From Deltaproteobacteria bacterium (lineage in GTDB: Bacteria > Myxococcota_A > UBA796 > GCA-2862545), in contig DRPG01000296.1 in NCBI GenBank assembly GCA_011376105.1, forward strand, positions 1 through 34,642: 34,642 nt of DNA, written 5' to 3'. The position numbers and the translations under genes are program-made. This document shows positions 7,897 to 15,710 of the stretch, in pieces (the stretch's first letter is position 1; each line of letters begins with the position of its first letter). The notes under the pieces were generated by a model. The model searched no databases and had not been told where the DNA came from. It worked only from the letters and a program-made list of their open reading frames with translations.

Positions 7897-8834
7897 GCCC
7901 AGGGACACACGTGATCCTCGGCGCAGGCCCCGTGGGCCTCGCCACCGCACGAGCCCTCACCAGGCGTGGGGAGGAGCCCATCGTCGTCAGCCGCACCGTC
8001 GGGGTCTCCGTCCCGTCCGGCGCCCGGCACCGGGCCGGGGACGTGCTGGATCCAAGCTTCCTCGAGTCCACCATCGCCCCGGGTGCGGTCGTCTACCAGG
8101 CCCTCAACGCGCCATACCACCGCTGGCGGCAGGACCTCCCCCCGCTCCAGCGCGCGGTGGTGGGCCGGTGCCGGCGTGCGAGCGCCCGGCTGGTGAGCTT
8201 CGAGAACATGTACATGTACGGGGCCCCCGGCGGGAGCCCCCTCGGCGAGGACGCACCCCACCGCCCGTGCTCGATCAAGGGCCGGGTCCGCTCTGAGATG
8301 GCGCTGGAGCTCGCCCGTGCCCGCGAGGCGGGCACGCTCGAGGTCATCCAGGTCCGGGCGAGCGACCTGTTCGGGCCCGGTGTGCACGCCTCTGCCCTCG
8401 GAGACGAGGTCTTCGGCCGGATCGCGCAGGCGCTCGCGCCCCGGGTCGCCGGAGATCCCGACGCACCCCACAGCTGGACCTATGTCGAGGACTGTGCACA
8501 GACCCTCGTCGCAGCGGCCCTGCACCCCGATCCACCGCCGGTGATCCATGTGCCCAGCGAGCCCCCTGTGTCGGCCCGTGACGTCGTCGCGCTGGCCTCG
8601 GCGCTCTCGGGCCGGCCCATCACGCTCAGGGTGACCCCGACCTGGGTGCTTAGGCTCCTCGGCATCTTCGATCCCCTGATCCGGGAGCTCCCCGAGATGA
8701 TCTACGAGTTCGATCGTCCGTTCGTCGTCGCAGACACCGTGGCCCGCGGGCAGCTCGGGCTGACGTCGACCCCCTTCGAGGTGGCGGTGGCCCGGACCCT
8801 CGAGGCCTTCGGGGTGATCCGGGCCACCGCGTGA
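7893..8834 (+). CDS. NAD(P)-dependent epimerase/dehydratase-family oxidoreductase
   Basis: 313 residues. The N-terminus has the Rossmann dinucleotide loop in the form VILGAGPVGLATARALTRRG. It continues with a short-chain-dehydrogenase/epimerase pattern: GDVLDPSFLESTIAPGAVVY, YQALNAPYHRW, LVSFENMYMYG (strand before the active site), a KGRVRSEMALELARA helix, and VRASDLFGPGVHAS. The extended-SDR YxxxK is not clearly present: the position reads S-I-K-G-R, so catalysis may be altered or the protein may only bind NAD(P). The C-terminal part (HSWTYVEDCAQTLVAAAL) is typical of the epimerase family. It is translationally coupled to the frameshifted gene upstream and divergent from the LysR regulator, its likely controller. 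Confidence 0.85.
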   Translation: MSPGTHVILGAGPVGLATARALTRRGEEPIVVSRTVGVSVPSGARHRAGDVLDPSFLESTIAPGAVVYQALNAPYHRWRQDLPPLQRAVVGRCRRASARLVSFENMYMYGAPGGSPLGEDAPHRPCSIKGRVRSEMALELARAREAGTLEVIQVRASDLFGPGVHASALGDEVFGRIAQALAPRVAGDPDAPHSWTYVEDCAQTLVAAALHPDPPPVIHVPSEPPVSARDVVALASALSGRPITLRVTPTWVLRLLGIFDPLIRELPEMIYEFDRPFVVADTVARGQLGLTSTPFEVAVARTLEAFGVIRATA

Positions 8835-8861
8835 GGGCTCGTGAGCTCACCGCCGGGACAC

Positions 8862-9048
8862 CGGCCCCTGATCCGCCACAGGTAGACCCGTCGAGGCCGA
8901 GCTGGGCCGGGATCAGCAGGAGATCCCTGGGCTCCACCGCCTGATCGGAGATCGAGGTGTGGATCCCACCCTCAGCGTCGTCCCGGATCGACTCCATCGA
9001 TCCACTGCGGTCCACCACCCGGGTGATGTCGGTCAGATCGTCGCGCAC
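8862..9048 (-). pseudogene. decayed 5' fragment of a vWA-domain gene
   Basis: On the minus strand a GTG at 9048 with AGGAGG four bases upstream starts MRDDLTDITRVVDRSGSMES, followed by IRDDAEGGIHTSISDQAVEP. This is recognisably the beginning of a von Willebrand factor A protein with the DRSGSM MIDAS motif. After about 60 residues (around DLLLIPAQLG) similarity is lost, and the frame runs on antisense into the epimerase gene. Domain-body features such as the later Thr and Asp MIDAS residues are absent. Start site and ribosome site survive, so decay looks recent. The rest of 8835-9179 shows no other gene. Confidence 0.6.
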
Positions 9049-9179
9049 GGACCCTCCTCGTCGCGGCGCCCGGCCCGGCGGGGGGCGAGGTGTGTCCTCA
9101 CCCCCCGGGGATCCAGCGCCGGGGATCGGCGAGCAGGACGCCGGGGCCTCAGGGGGCTACGGGGTTGGACGGAGGCCCT

Positions 9180-10118
9180 GTGCTCACCATCTCCCTCTTC
9201 GCCGCCGCCTGCCGCTCTACGTCTGCGCCCGCGCCCGAGCCCGAGCCCGCGCCCGAGCCCGCGCCCGAGCCCAGCGCCCGGGCGATGCGCTTTGGGATCC
9301 TCGGAGATCAGACCGTGATCCTGCCCGATCCGGAGGGTCGGGTCGTGGTCGTGGAGATGGTGCGATCCATCGACTGGTGACCCTACTGCGTCGCGCAGGT
9401 GCGCGCATGGAAACAGTCGAAGAGCCAGCTCGAGGCCGCCGGCGGGCGGCTGCTGCTGCTGTCGTCCGATCCCCTGGACCAGCTGGAGGTCCTTGTGGCG
9501 AGGCATGGCTTCGAGTCCCTCGACATCGGGCACGCGACCCCCGAGGACTGGGTGAGGTTTGGCGTGACCAACCCCGAGCGCCAGCACCTCCCCCACCCCA
9601 CCACCCTGGTGATCGCCCCCGACGGGGCTGAGCTGATGCGCGCGGTGCACGACAACTACCGGCAGCGCGCCGATCCCGGCCAGGCGATCGCGGTCACCAG
9701 GGCCTGGCGTGCGGGCGCGCCGATCCCCAGTGGGCCTAGGCCCCCCACGCCCCCCTCCGCCCCCGACTGGGAGGCGGCCGCCAGCATCTCGTTGGCCCGC
9801 ACCGGCTCCACCCTCTCCCTCACCGCGGTGATCGCACCTGGCTACCACCTCTATGGTGCGAGCGAGGAGCAGAGCATCCCGCTGTACCTCAGGACCGACT
9901 CGGGCCAGCGGGCCCCGGTACCCGGGGGCACCCGCCGGGACTGGCCCCACGGCACGTCCTGGGTCCTCGAGGACACGGTGGAGCTCAGGCTCGAGGTGCC
10001 CGCAGATCGACCCGTCTCGGGCCAGGTCGGCTGGCAGCTGTGCACTGAGCAGCTGTGCAGCGCCCCCCGAAACGAGCGCTTCTCCCTCGCCCCTGAGGAA
10101 GGACGTGTGATCCGCTGA
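9180..10118 (+). CDS. selenocysteine-containing thioredoxin/AhpC-like lipoprotein fused to a DsbD-alpha-like domain
   Basis: 312 residues from GTG 9180 (GGAGG four bases upstream), reading UGA 9378-9380 as selenocysteine. The N-terminus is a short lipoprotein signal (LFAAAC, Cys11) and a Pro-Glu/Pro-Ala repeat tether. The thioredoxin-fold part begins near residue 37. Its active site reads D-W-U67-P-Y-C70, exactly the DWCPYC motif of AhpC/TSA-like redoxins with the first Cys replaced by UGA. It continues with LLLLSSDPLDQLEVLVARHG and the cis-Pro region HPTTLVI. From about residue 197 a second domain resembles the N-terminal domain of DsbD (APGYHLYGASEEQSIPLYL, then CTEQLC with two cysteines). 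A SECIS-like hairpin follows the UGA. I infer a periplasmic or outer-membrane selenoenzyme that reduces peroxides or disulfides. Reading UGA as a stop would leave a 66-residue stub. Confidence 0.85.
9381..9410 (+). promoter_or_regulatory. candidate bacterial SECIS element of the redox lipoprotein
   Basis: Directly after UGA 9378-9380, bases 9392-9405 form a perfect stem-loop: CGCGC, loop AGGU, GCGCG. A further pair G9390-C9406 forms if U9391 is bulged. The GGU lies 18-20 bases after the UGA; in E. coli fdhF, as I recall it, GGU is 19-21 bases after. A bulged U below a GGU apical loop is the SelB recognition feature. The hairpin is coding (VAQVRA). Confidence 0.75.
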
Positions 10119-10285
10119 TCGGTTGGTTCAGGCGGGATACACCTCCTGGGTTCCCGAGGGCTCGGGGGCAGGGTGGATCCAGATCGAAGCAACACCCCAC
10201 CCCTGACGTCCACCCCCTCTCCCCGCTCCCTGTCCTCCGCGGCAGGGTCTCCACCCTCCCCCAGGAACCTCAACCCGGAGAGCCC

Positions 10286-11371
10286 ATGCGCAACCTGATC
10301 AGCAGCCTCGCTCTCGTGCTGCTCGCGTCCTGCAAGAGCAACCTCCCGAGCCAGCCCGCGACGGACAAGCGTCCCGGCGTGGAGACGCGGGTGGTGGATC
10401 TGTGCGTGGACGGTGACGCGACGGAGGGCGTGGCCTCGTTCGTGCTCCGCTACGTCGACGGCACCACGATCCCCGCGAGCTCGACCACGATCGAGCAGTC
10501 GATCGACGGCGACACGCCGGGCAGTGGAAAGTGGGAAGGCGGCCAGTCGCTGGGATCTGAGAACCTGTCGAGCGATCTGCACGTGACGCTGGTGCTGGAC
10601 GCGAGCTCGAGCATCGTGGAGGACGGCCTGTTCGACGAGATGAAGAGCTCGGCGATGGCGCTGCTGGAGCAGGGCGCGGCGGCCTGGGAGGGTCGCCCGG
10701 GCACCTTCAGCTGGCAGGTGATCTGGTTCAACCAGTGGGTGTGGGAGGCCGACAGCGACTGGTCGCTGTCGGACATCGAGACGATCCCCGGCCCGGCTGA
10801 GGGCGACGACGGCTTCACCCGGATGTATGCGGCGATGGACTTCGCCGTGCTCGAGGCCGATCGTCAGCGCCTCGGCGGCGGCGTGGCCTCGGGCCCCCGG
10901 GACACACACCTGCTGGTGGTGTTCACCGACGGGCAGGACAACTCCAGCGGCCGCGACAGCCCCGACGTCCCCGCCCCCACCGGCGCCACCTCGTCGGGCG
11001 CGGGGTACACCACCCACGCCACCACCGTCACCACCCAGCGCGACGTCGAGCAGCTCCTCGCCGCCAACAACGACTGGCTGCAGGTCTCGATGCTGGGCCT
11101 CGGCGCAGGCGTCGATCGCACCGTGCTGGAGTCCTTCGCCCAGGCCGGCGGAGGCAGCGTCTTCGAGGCCGACAACGTCGGGGTGCTGTTCGAGCAGGCA
11201 GAGAAGTCCTTCGAGACGCTGCAGACCGTCGGCTGGAGGCTCCCCCTCAACCCCGGCGACACCCACGACTGGAGGCTCTCCTTCTCCGTCGATGATCTCC
11301 CCAAGTCCACCACCGTCGATCTCAGGGTCGGGCGGAACAACGGCACCCCTGAGTGCGTGTCGGCGGAGTAA
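10286..11371 (+). CDS. vWA-domain lipoprotein
   Basis: 361 residues from ATG 10286 with GGAG upstream. A lipoprotein signal peptide ends in LLASC (Cys16). A short beta region (about residues 36-95) precedes a von Willebrand factor A domain beginning LHVTLVLDASSSIVEDGLF, which contains the D-x-S-x-S MIDAS motif. Later landmarks are the conserved strand THLLVVFTDGQDNSSGRD, with the MIDAS-like Asp, and LQVSMLGLGAGVDRTVLESF. About 60 C-terminal residues form a further small beta domain. MIDAS domains bind a metal and mediate adhesion or complex assembly, here at the membrane surface facing the periplasm or outside. The gene stands alone, 167 nt after the selenoprotein gene. It is unrelated in sequence to the vWA remnant at 9 kb. 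Confidence 0.85.
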   Translation: MRNLISSLALVLLASCKSNLPSQPATDKRPGVETRVVDLCVDGDATEGVASFVLRYVDGTTIPASSTTIEQSIDGDTPGSGKWEGGQSLGSENLSSDLHVTLVLDASSSIVEDGLFDEMKSSAMALLEQGAAAWEGRPGTFSWQVIWFNQWVWEADSDWSLSDIETIPGPAEGDDGFTRMYAAMDFAVLEADRQRLGGGVASGPRDTHLLVVFTDGQDNSSGRDSPDVPAPTGATSSGAGYTTHATTVTTQRDVEQLLAANNDWLQVSMLGLGAGVDRTVLESFAQAGGGSVFEADNVGVLFEQAEKSFETLQTVGWRLPLNPGDTHDWRLSFSVDDLPKSTTVDLRVGRNNGTPECVSAE

Positions 11372-11712
<341 letters not shown>

Positions 11713-12141
11713 GTGTCCACCCCTCTCCCTGGTCATCACCTCAACAGCGAGCTTGAGCTCAGGGCGCTCCTCGACGGCGCAGGGCTGCGCCCCACCGCTC
11801 AGCGCCTGGGGCTGACCGGGCTGCTGTTCGGCGGCGCCCACCGCCACGTCACCGCCGGGGAGCTCCACCTCGAGGCAGCCCACCGGCGGCTGGCTGTGTC
11901 CGTGGCCACGGTGTACAACACCCTGAACCAGCTGGTGGCCACCGGGCTGCTGACCCAGGTCCAGGTCGAGGCCGACTGCACCTACTACGACACCAACACC
12001 GAGCCCCATGGCCACCTGTTCTACACCGACACCGGAGAGCTGGTGGACACCCCCCTGCCCACGATCCCCAGGCCCCTTCAGCTGGAGGGGGTCGAGCTGT
12101 TGAGCGTCGATCTCCTCTTCCGGGTGCGGCGCCGGCGCTGA
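11713..12141 (+). CDS. Fur-family regulator, Irr-like
   Basis: 142 residues from GTG 11713, preferred over TTG 11674 because GGGGG lies just upstream and the domain starts after it. The DNA-binding half has GLRPTAQRLGLTGLLFGGAH and LAVSVATVYNTLNQLVATGL, the Fur recognition helix pattern. The dimerisation half reads TYYDTNTEPHGHLFYTDTGE, close to the TYFDTNxxxHHHF signature of Irr. Canonical Fur CxxC zinc pairs are absent. Irr proteins sense iron through haem and control iron and haem genes in alphaproteobacteria; the usual HHH is here H-G-H. A sulfatase-fold gene begins 19 nt downstream. Assignment to Fur family is firm; Irr versus PerR/Fur is an inference. Confidence 0.85.
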   Translation: MSTPLPGHHLNSELELRALLDGAGLRPTAQRLGLTGLLFGGAHRHVTAGELHLEAAHRRLAVSVATVYNTLNQLVATGLLTQVQVEADCTYYDTNTEPHGHLFYTDTGELVDTPLPTIPRPLQLEGVELLSVDLLFRVRRRR

Positions 12142-12160
12142 TCCCGGGGGGGTGCTGACT

Positions 12161-14029
12161 ATGGGCGCCGTCCGCCGCGCTGTGAGGATCGGGATCGAGC
12201 TGGGGGTGTGCGTCGGGCTCGCCTCGGGGAGCTGGAGCGTCGCCCGGCAGGGGTGGATCCCCCAGGGCCTGTGGCACCTCGCGGCCCGGAGCCTAGCCCA
12301 CGAGCTGGTGCTCTGGGGCGCCCTGATCCCCATGGCGAGCCTCTGCGTGGCCCTGCTGTGGCACGCCAACCACCACCCGGGGCGGCGCGGGGGCCTCGTG
12401 GCCCTCGGGGCTGGGATCGTCCTCGCTGCGGCGCCCCTGTGGGCGATCCTGGGCCGCCTGCGGCCGGGGCTGCGGCTGAGCAGCTATGCAGAGGGGGCGG
12501 GGTTCCCTGTCTTCCTCGGGCGGGTGCTCTCAGAGTCCACGGGCGCGGTGTGGCTGTTGCTGAGCGTCGCGCTCTTCGTCGTCTGGCTCACGGTCCCACC
12601 CCTGCGGGCGCCCACAAAGCTGCGGCGCGTCACCGAAGCCCTCGATCGACCCCAGCTCATCGCGGGGATGGGTGGCCTCGCGGCCCTGTGGGTGATCGGG
12701 GTCGCGGCCGAGCGCACCCTGAGGGTCCCGACCGGTCCCGACGTGGTGGTGATCGTGGTCGACACCCTGCGGGCGGATCACCTCAGCCTGCACGGCCACG
12801 ATCGCCCGACGGATCCAGCCCTGGTGGCCCTCGCCCAGGACGCGATCTGGTACCCGACCGCCCAGGCCCCCGCCCCCTGGACCACCCCGTCGGTGACCGG
12901 GGCGCTGACCGGCCTGCACCCCGCCCGCTTTGGCTTCCGCAGCCGCCCCCTGCGCCTGCCCGATCGCAGCGTCCTGATCCCGGAGCTCCTCCAGGACGCG
13001 GGTTGGAGCACCCACGGGATCGTCTCAAACCTGATCGCGGGCAGCACCGTCGGCTTCGATCAAGGCTTCGACACCTTCGACGAGGGCGACGCCCTCGGTG
13101 AGCAGCACGTCTCCTCGCAGTCCCTGACCGACAAGGCGCTGGCGCGGATCGCGGACGCGGGCCGCAGGCCGATGCTGTTGTGGGTCCACTACTTCGATCC
13201 CCACCTGAGCTTCATGGATCACCCCGAGCTGCCCTGGGCCGGCGCCACCCCCGTCGGCGGCGCACGCTCGGGTATGAGCGCGCCTGAGATCAAGGAGATT
13301 ACCCCGACCCTCACCGACGCTGAGCGGGATCACCTGACCGCGCTGTACGACGAGGAGATCCGCTACACCCTAGATCACATCGATCGCCTGCTCAGGGGCC
13401 TGCGGGCGGCGGGGCGCTACGACGACGCGCTGATCTTGTTCTTCGCCGATCATGGCGAGGCCTTCGCCGAGCGCCCCGACACCCCCTGGATCGGCCACGG
13501 GATCGCCCTGTGGCAGGAGCTGCTGCATGTCCCCCTGATGGTGAAGCTCCCCGGCAACGCCCGCGGGGGCACGGTGGTGGAGCAGCCCGTCGGGCTGTTG
13601 GATCTCGCCCCCACCGTCGCAGCCGCGGTGTCCGTGCCCTGGCCCGGGCCGGTCGATGGGCTGTCCCTGCTACAGCCACAGCTGCCCACCCGGGCGCTGA
13701 TCTCCGAGACCCGCCACCCCGACGCCTGGCTCCGGTCCGCCTTCGACGGTCGTTATAAGCTAGTCAAAGACCTCCAGACCGGGCAGAGCCGGCTCCACGA
13801 TCTGCAGCGCGATCCGATGGAGGAGGAGGACCTGAGGCGGGATCTCCCCGGGCGCCATCAGCAGCTGGCGCGGCTCCTGCACACCTTCGACGCCGGGATC
13901 GGCTCCCCCGGCGCAGCCGACGCGATCTCCTTCAGCGCCGACGACGTCGAGCTGTTGCGTGCGCTGGGCTACGTCGTCGACGAGCCCGGGACCCCACGGG
14001 GCGAGGCCCCGGCGACCTCGGATCCCTGA
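12161..14029 (+). CDS. membrane-anchored sulfatase / alkaline-phosphatase-superfamily enzyme
   Basis: 622 residues from ATG 12161, about eight bases after a G-rich ribosome site; GTG 12152 would add three residues. Around five hydrophobic helices occupy residues 1-190. The catalytic domain starts DVVVIVVDTLRADHLSLHGH with the metal Asp pair. The nucleophile region reads PAPWTTPSVTGALTGLHPAR: the C/S-x-P-S-R motif appears as T-T-P-S-V, so the nucleophile would be Thr, as in LtaS and EptA-type enzymes, and not formylglycine. Further metal ligands are LLWVHYFDPH, LILFFADHGEAFAE and IGHGIALWQELLHVPLMVKL. It probably transfers or hydrolyses phosphate, sulfate or a phospho-headgroup outside the cytoplasm. 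It follows the Irr-like gene closely. Confidence 0.85.
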   Translation: MGAVRRAVRIGIELGVCVGLASGSWSVARQGWIPQGLWHLAARSLAHELVLWGALIPMASLCVALLWHANHHPGRRGGLVALGAGIVLAAAPLWAILGRLRPGLRLSSYAEGAGFPVFLGRVLSESTGAVWLLLSVALFVVWLTVPPLRAPTKLRRVTEALDRPQLIAGMGGLAALWVIGVAAERTLRVPTGPDVVVIVVDTLRADHLSLHGHDRPTDPALVALAQDAIWYPTAQAPAPWTTPSVTGALTGLHPARFGFRSRPLRLPDRSVLIPELLQDAGWSTHGIVSNLIAGSTVGFDQGFDTFDEGDALGEQHVSSQSLTDKALARIADAGRRPMLLWVHYFDPHLSFMDHPELPWAGATPVGGARSGMSAPEIKEITPTLTDAERDHLTALYDEEIRYTLDHIDRLLRGLRAAGRYDDALILFFADHGEAFAERPDTPWIGHGIALWQELLHVPLMVKLPGNARGGTVVEQPVGLLDLAPTVAAAVSVPWPGPVDGLSLLQPQLPTRALISETRHPDAWLRSAFDGRYKLVKDLQTGQSRLHDLQRDPMEEEDLRRDLPGRHQQLARLLHTFDAGIGSPGAADAISFSADDVELLRALGYVVDEPGTPRGEAPATSDP

Positions 14030-14057
14030 TGGGTGTGGCGAGATCCTGGGCGGGGCC

Positions 14058-14074
14058 GATCGTCGGCGACGATC
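14058..14074 (+). terminator. possible hairpin after the sulfatase-fold gene
   Basis: GATCGTC-GGC-GACGATC gives a 7-bp stem 29 bases after the stop at 14029. There is no T-run, so termination function is uncertain; it may be incidental in this GATC-rich DNA. Confidence 0.25.
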
Positions 14075-14195
14075 CGGTGGGCACGGTCCGCGACGCCCAC
14101 AGCCGGATCGACGATCCGATCGCCCCGACCGGGCTCTACGGATCGGGGCCCCACCGCGTCCCCGGGGTGCGATACTGTCCCGCGCAGGAGGCCCC

Positions 14196-15710
14196 ATGGA
14201 GCGCAAGGGCGCACGACGCGAGCGCATCCTCGAGCTGCTCGAGGAGCACGGAGGGCTGCGCGAGGGCGTCGCAGCAGCGATCAGCGCAGAGACCGGGGTG
14301 CCCGAGGCCGACGTCTACGGCGTCGCGACCTTCTACACCCTGGTGTCCCGGCCGGGCGTGGGGGTGCGGATCTGCCAGGGCCTAACCTGCAAGCTCGCAG
14401 GCGCCGACGCCCGCGCGGCCGAGCTGCAGGGGCACGGCGTCGATCACGAGTGGGTCAGCTGCCTGGGCCGGTGCGATCGAGCCCCTGTGGCCCTCGATCC
14501 CGAGCTGGAGCTGATCCCCTGGGGGGCCCGGGGCGCGATCAGCCCCGACGATCCCGAGCTCCCGATGAACCTCGGGGGTGCCGATGACGCGTCGTACCGT
14601 GCCCTGGCCCGGGCCCGGGGGATCGGCGCAGCGCAGGTCATCGAGCAGCTCCGGGCGGCGGGCCTGCAGGGCCGGGGAGGGGCAGGCTTTCCCGCCCACA
14701 TCAAGTGGAGCGCGGTCCGGGGCGAGGCCGATCCGGTCCGGTACGTGGTGGTCAACGCCGACGAGAGCGAGCCGGGCACCTTCAAGGATCGGGAGATCCT
14801 GCTGCGGAGGCCCCACCTGCTGATCGAGGGCGCGGCCATCGCCGCCTGGGTCGTGGGGGCCTCGATCGTGTACGTGTACATCCGCGGGGAGTTCACCGAC
14901 GCACGGCGTAGCCTCGAGGCCGCGCTGGAGGCCGCAGCACCCCACCTCGACGGGATCGAGATCCGGATCGTGGCGGGCCACGGTGCCTACATCTGCGGCG
15001 AGGAGACGGCGCTGCTCGAGGCCATCGAGGGCCGCCGCGGCATGCCGCGGCTCAAGCCCCCCTACCCCACCCGGTCGGGCCTGTGGGGCAAGCCCACCCT
15101 GATGAACAACGTCGAGACCCTGGCCTGTGTCCCCTCGATCCTGCTCCGGGGCGGCGACTGGTTCCAGTCCTGGGGCCGTGACGAGCCCGGGTCCAAGCTG
15201 TACTGCCTGTCGGGCCACGTGGCGCGGCCCGGGGTCTACGAGCTCCCCCTCGGCGTCACCCTGGACGAGCTGGTGGAGGCCGGCGGAGGCTATGTTGGCA
15301 CCCCCAGGGCGTTCTCGCCGGGCGGGGCCGCGTCGGGGTTTCTGCCGATCTCCGAGCGCTCGCGGCCGCTGGACATGGGTGGGCTGGCCGCCGCGGGCTC
15401 GATGCTCGGCTCAGCGGGGGTGGTCGTCCTCAACGACACCGTCGACATGGCTCAGGCCGCCCGCTGGCAGGCGATCTTCTTCCAGGACGAGAGCTGCGGC
15501 CAGTGCGCGCCCTGCCGGATCGGCTGCTCGCTGCAGCGGCGCTCCCTCGATCGCTGGATCGACGATCGCGATCCGGCGACGCTACAGCACGTCGAGGAGA
15601 TCCACTGGGAGATGGAGGAGGGCTCCATCTGCGGGCTGGGCATGACCGCGAGTCTGCCGCTGGTCACGGCGATGCGTCACTTCCCCGAGGACTTCAGGAG
15701 CCAGCGATGA
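14196..15710 (+). CDS. NuoE-NuoF fusion, NADH-side subunit of formate dehydrogenase
   Basis: 504 residues from ATG 14196 with AGGAGG five bases upstream. Residues 1-115 are a NuoE/thioredoxin-like domain with the [2Fe-2S] ligands CQGLTC (60, 65) and CLGRC (89, 93). From about residue 150 a NuoF domain carries the FMN/NADH sites GRGGAGFPAHIKW and HGAYICGEETALLEA, an SLBB-like middle (GVYELPLGVTLDELVEAGGG), and the 4Fe-4S ligands ESCGQCAPCRIGC with the fourth Cys in SICGLG. NuoF and NuoE are usually separate in complex I; fused forms occur in soluble hydrogenase and formate dehydrogenase diaphorase modules. Its stop overlaps the start of the alpha subunit as ATGA (15707-15710). It moves electrons between formate-derived clusters and NAD(P). 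Confidence 0.9.
   Translation: MERKGARRERILELLEEHGGLREGVAAAISAETGVPEADVYGVATFYTLVSRPGVGVRICQGLTCKLAGADARAAELQGHGVDHEWVSCLGRCDRAPVALDPELELIPWGARGAISPDDPELPMNLGGADDASYRALARARGIGAAQVIEQLRAAGLQGRGGAGFPAHIKWSAVRGEADPVRYVVVNADESEPGTFKDREILLRRPHLLIEGAAIAAWVVGASIVYVYIRGEFTDARRSLEAALEAAAPHLDGIEIRIVAGHGAYICGEETALLEAIEGRRGMPRLKPPYPTRSGLWGKPTLMNNVETLACVPSILLRGGDWFQSWGRDEPGSKLYCLSGHVARPGVYELPLGVTLDELVEAGGGYVGTPRAFSPGGAASGFLPISERSRPLDMGGLAAAGSMLGSAGVVVLNDTVDMAQAARWQAIFFQDESCGQCAPCRIGCSLQRRSLDRWIDDRDPATLQHVEEIHWEMEEGSICGLGMTASLPLVTAMRHFPEDFRSQR

Noticed and set aside
9217-9408. Arg-Ala repeat frame antisense to the selenoprotein tether
   Set aside because: It is simply the complement of the Pro-Glu/Pro-Ala hexamer repeat.
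12208-13101. Arg/Pro-rich plus-strand frame inside the sulfatase-fold gene
   Set aside because: It is out of frame with the conserved metal-site motifs and has no ribosome site.
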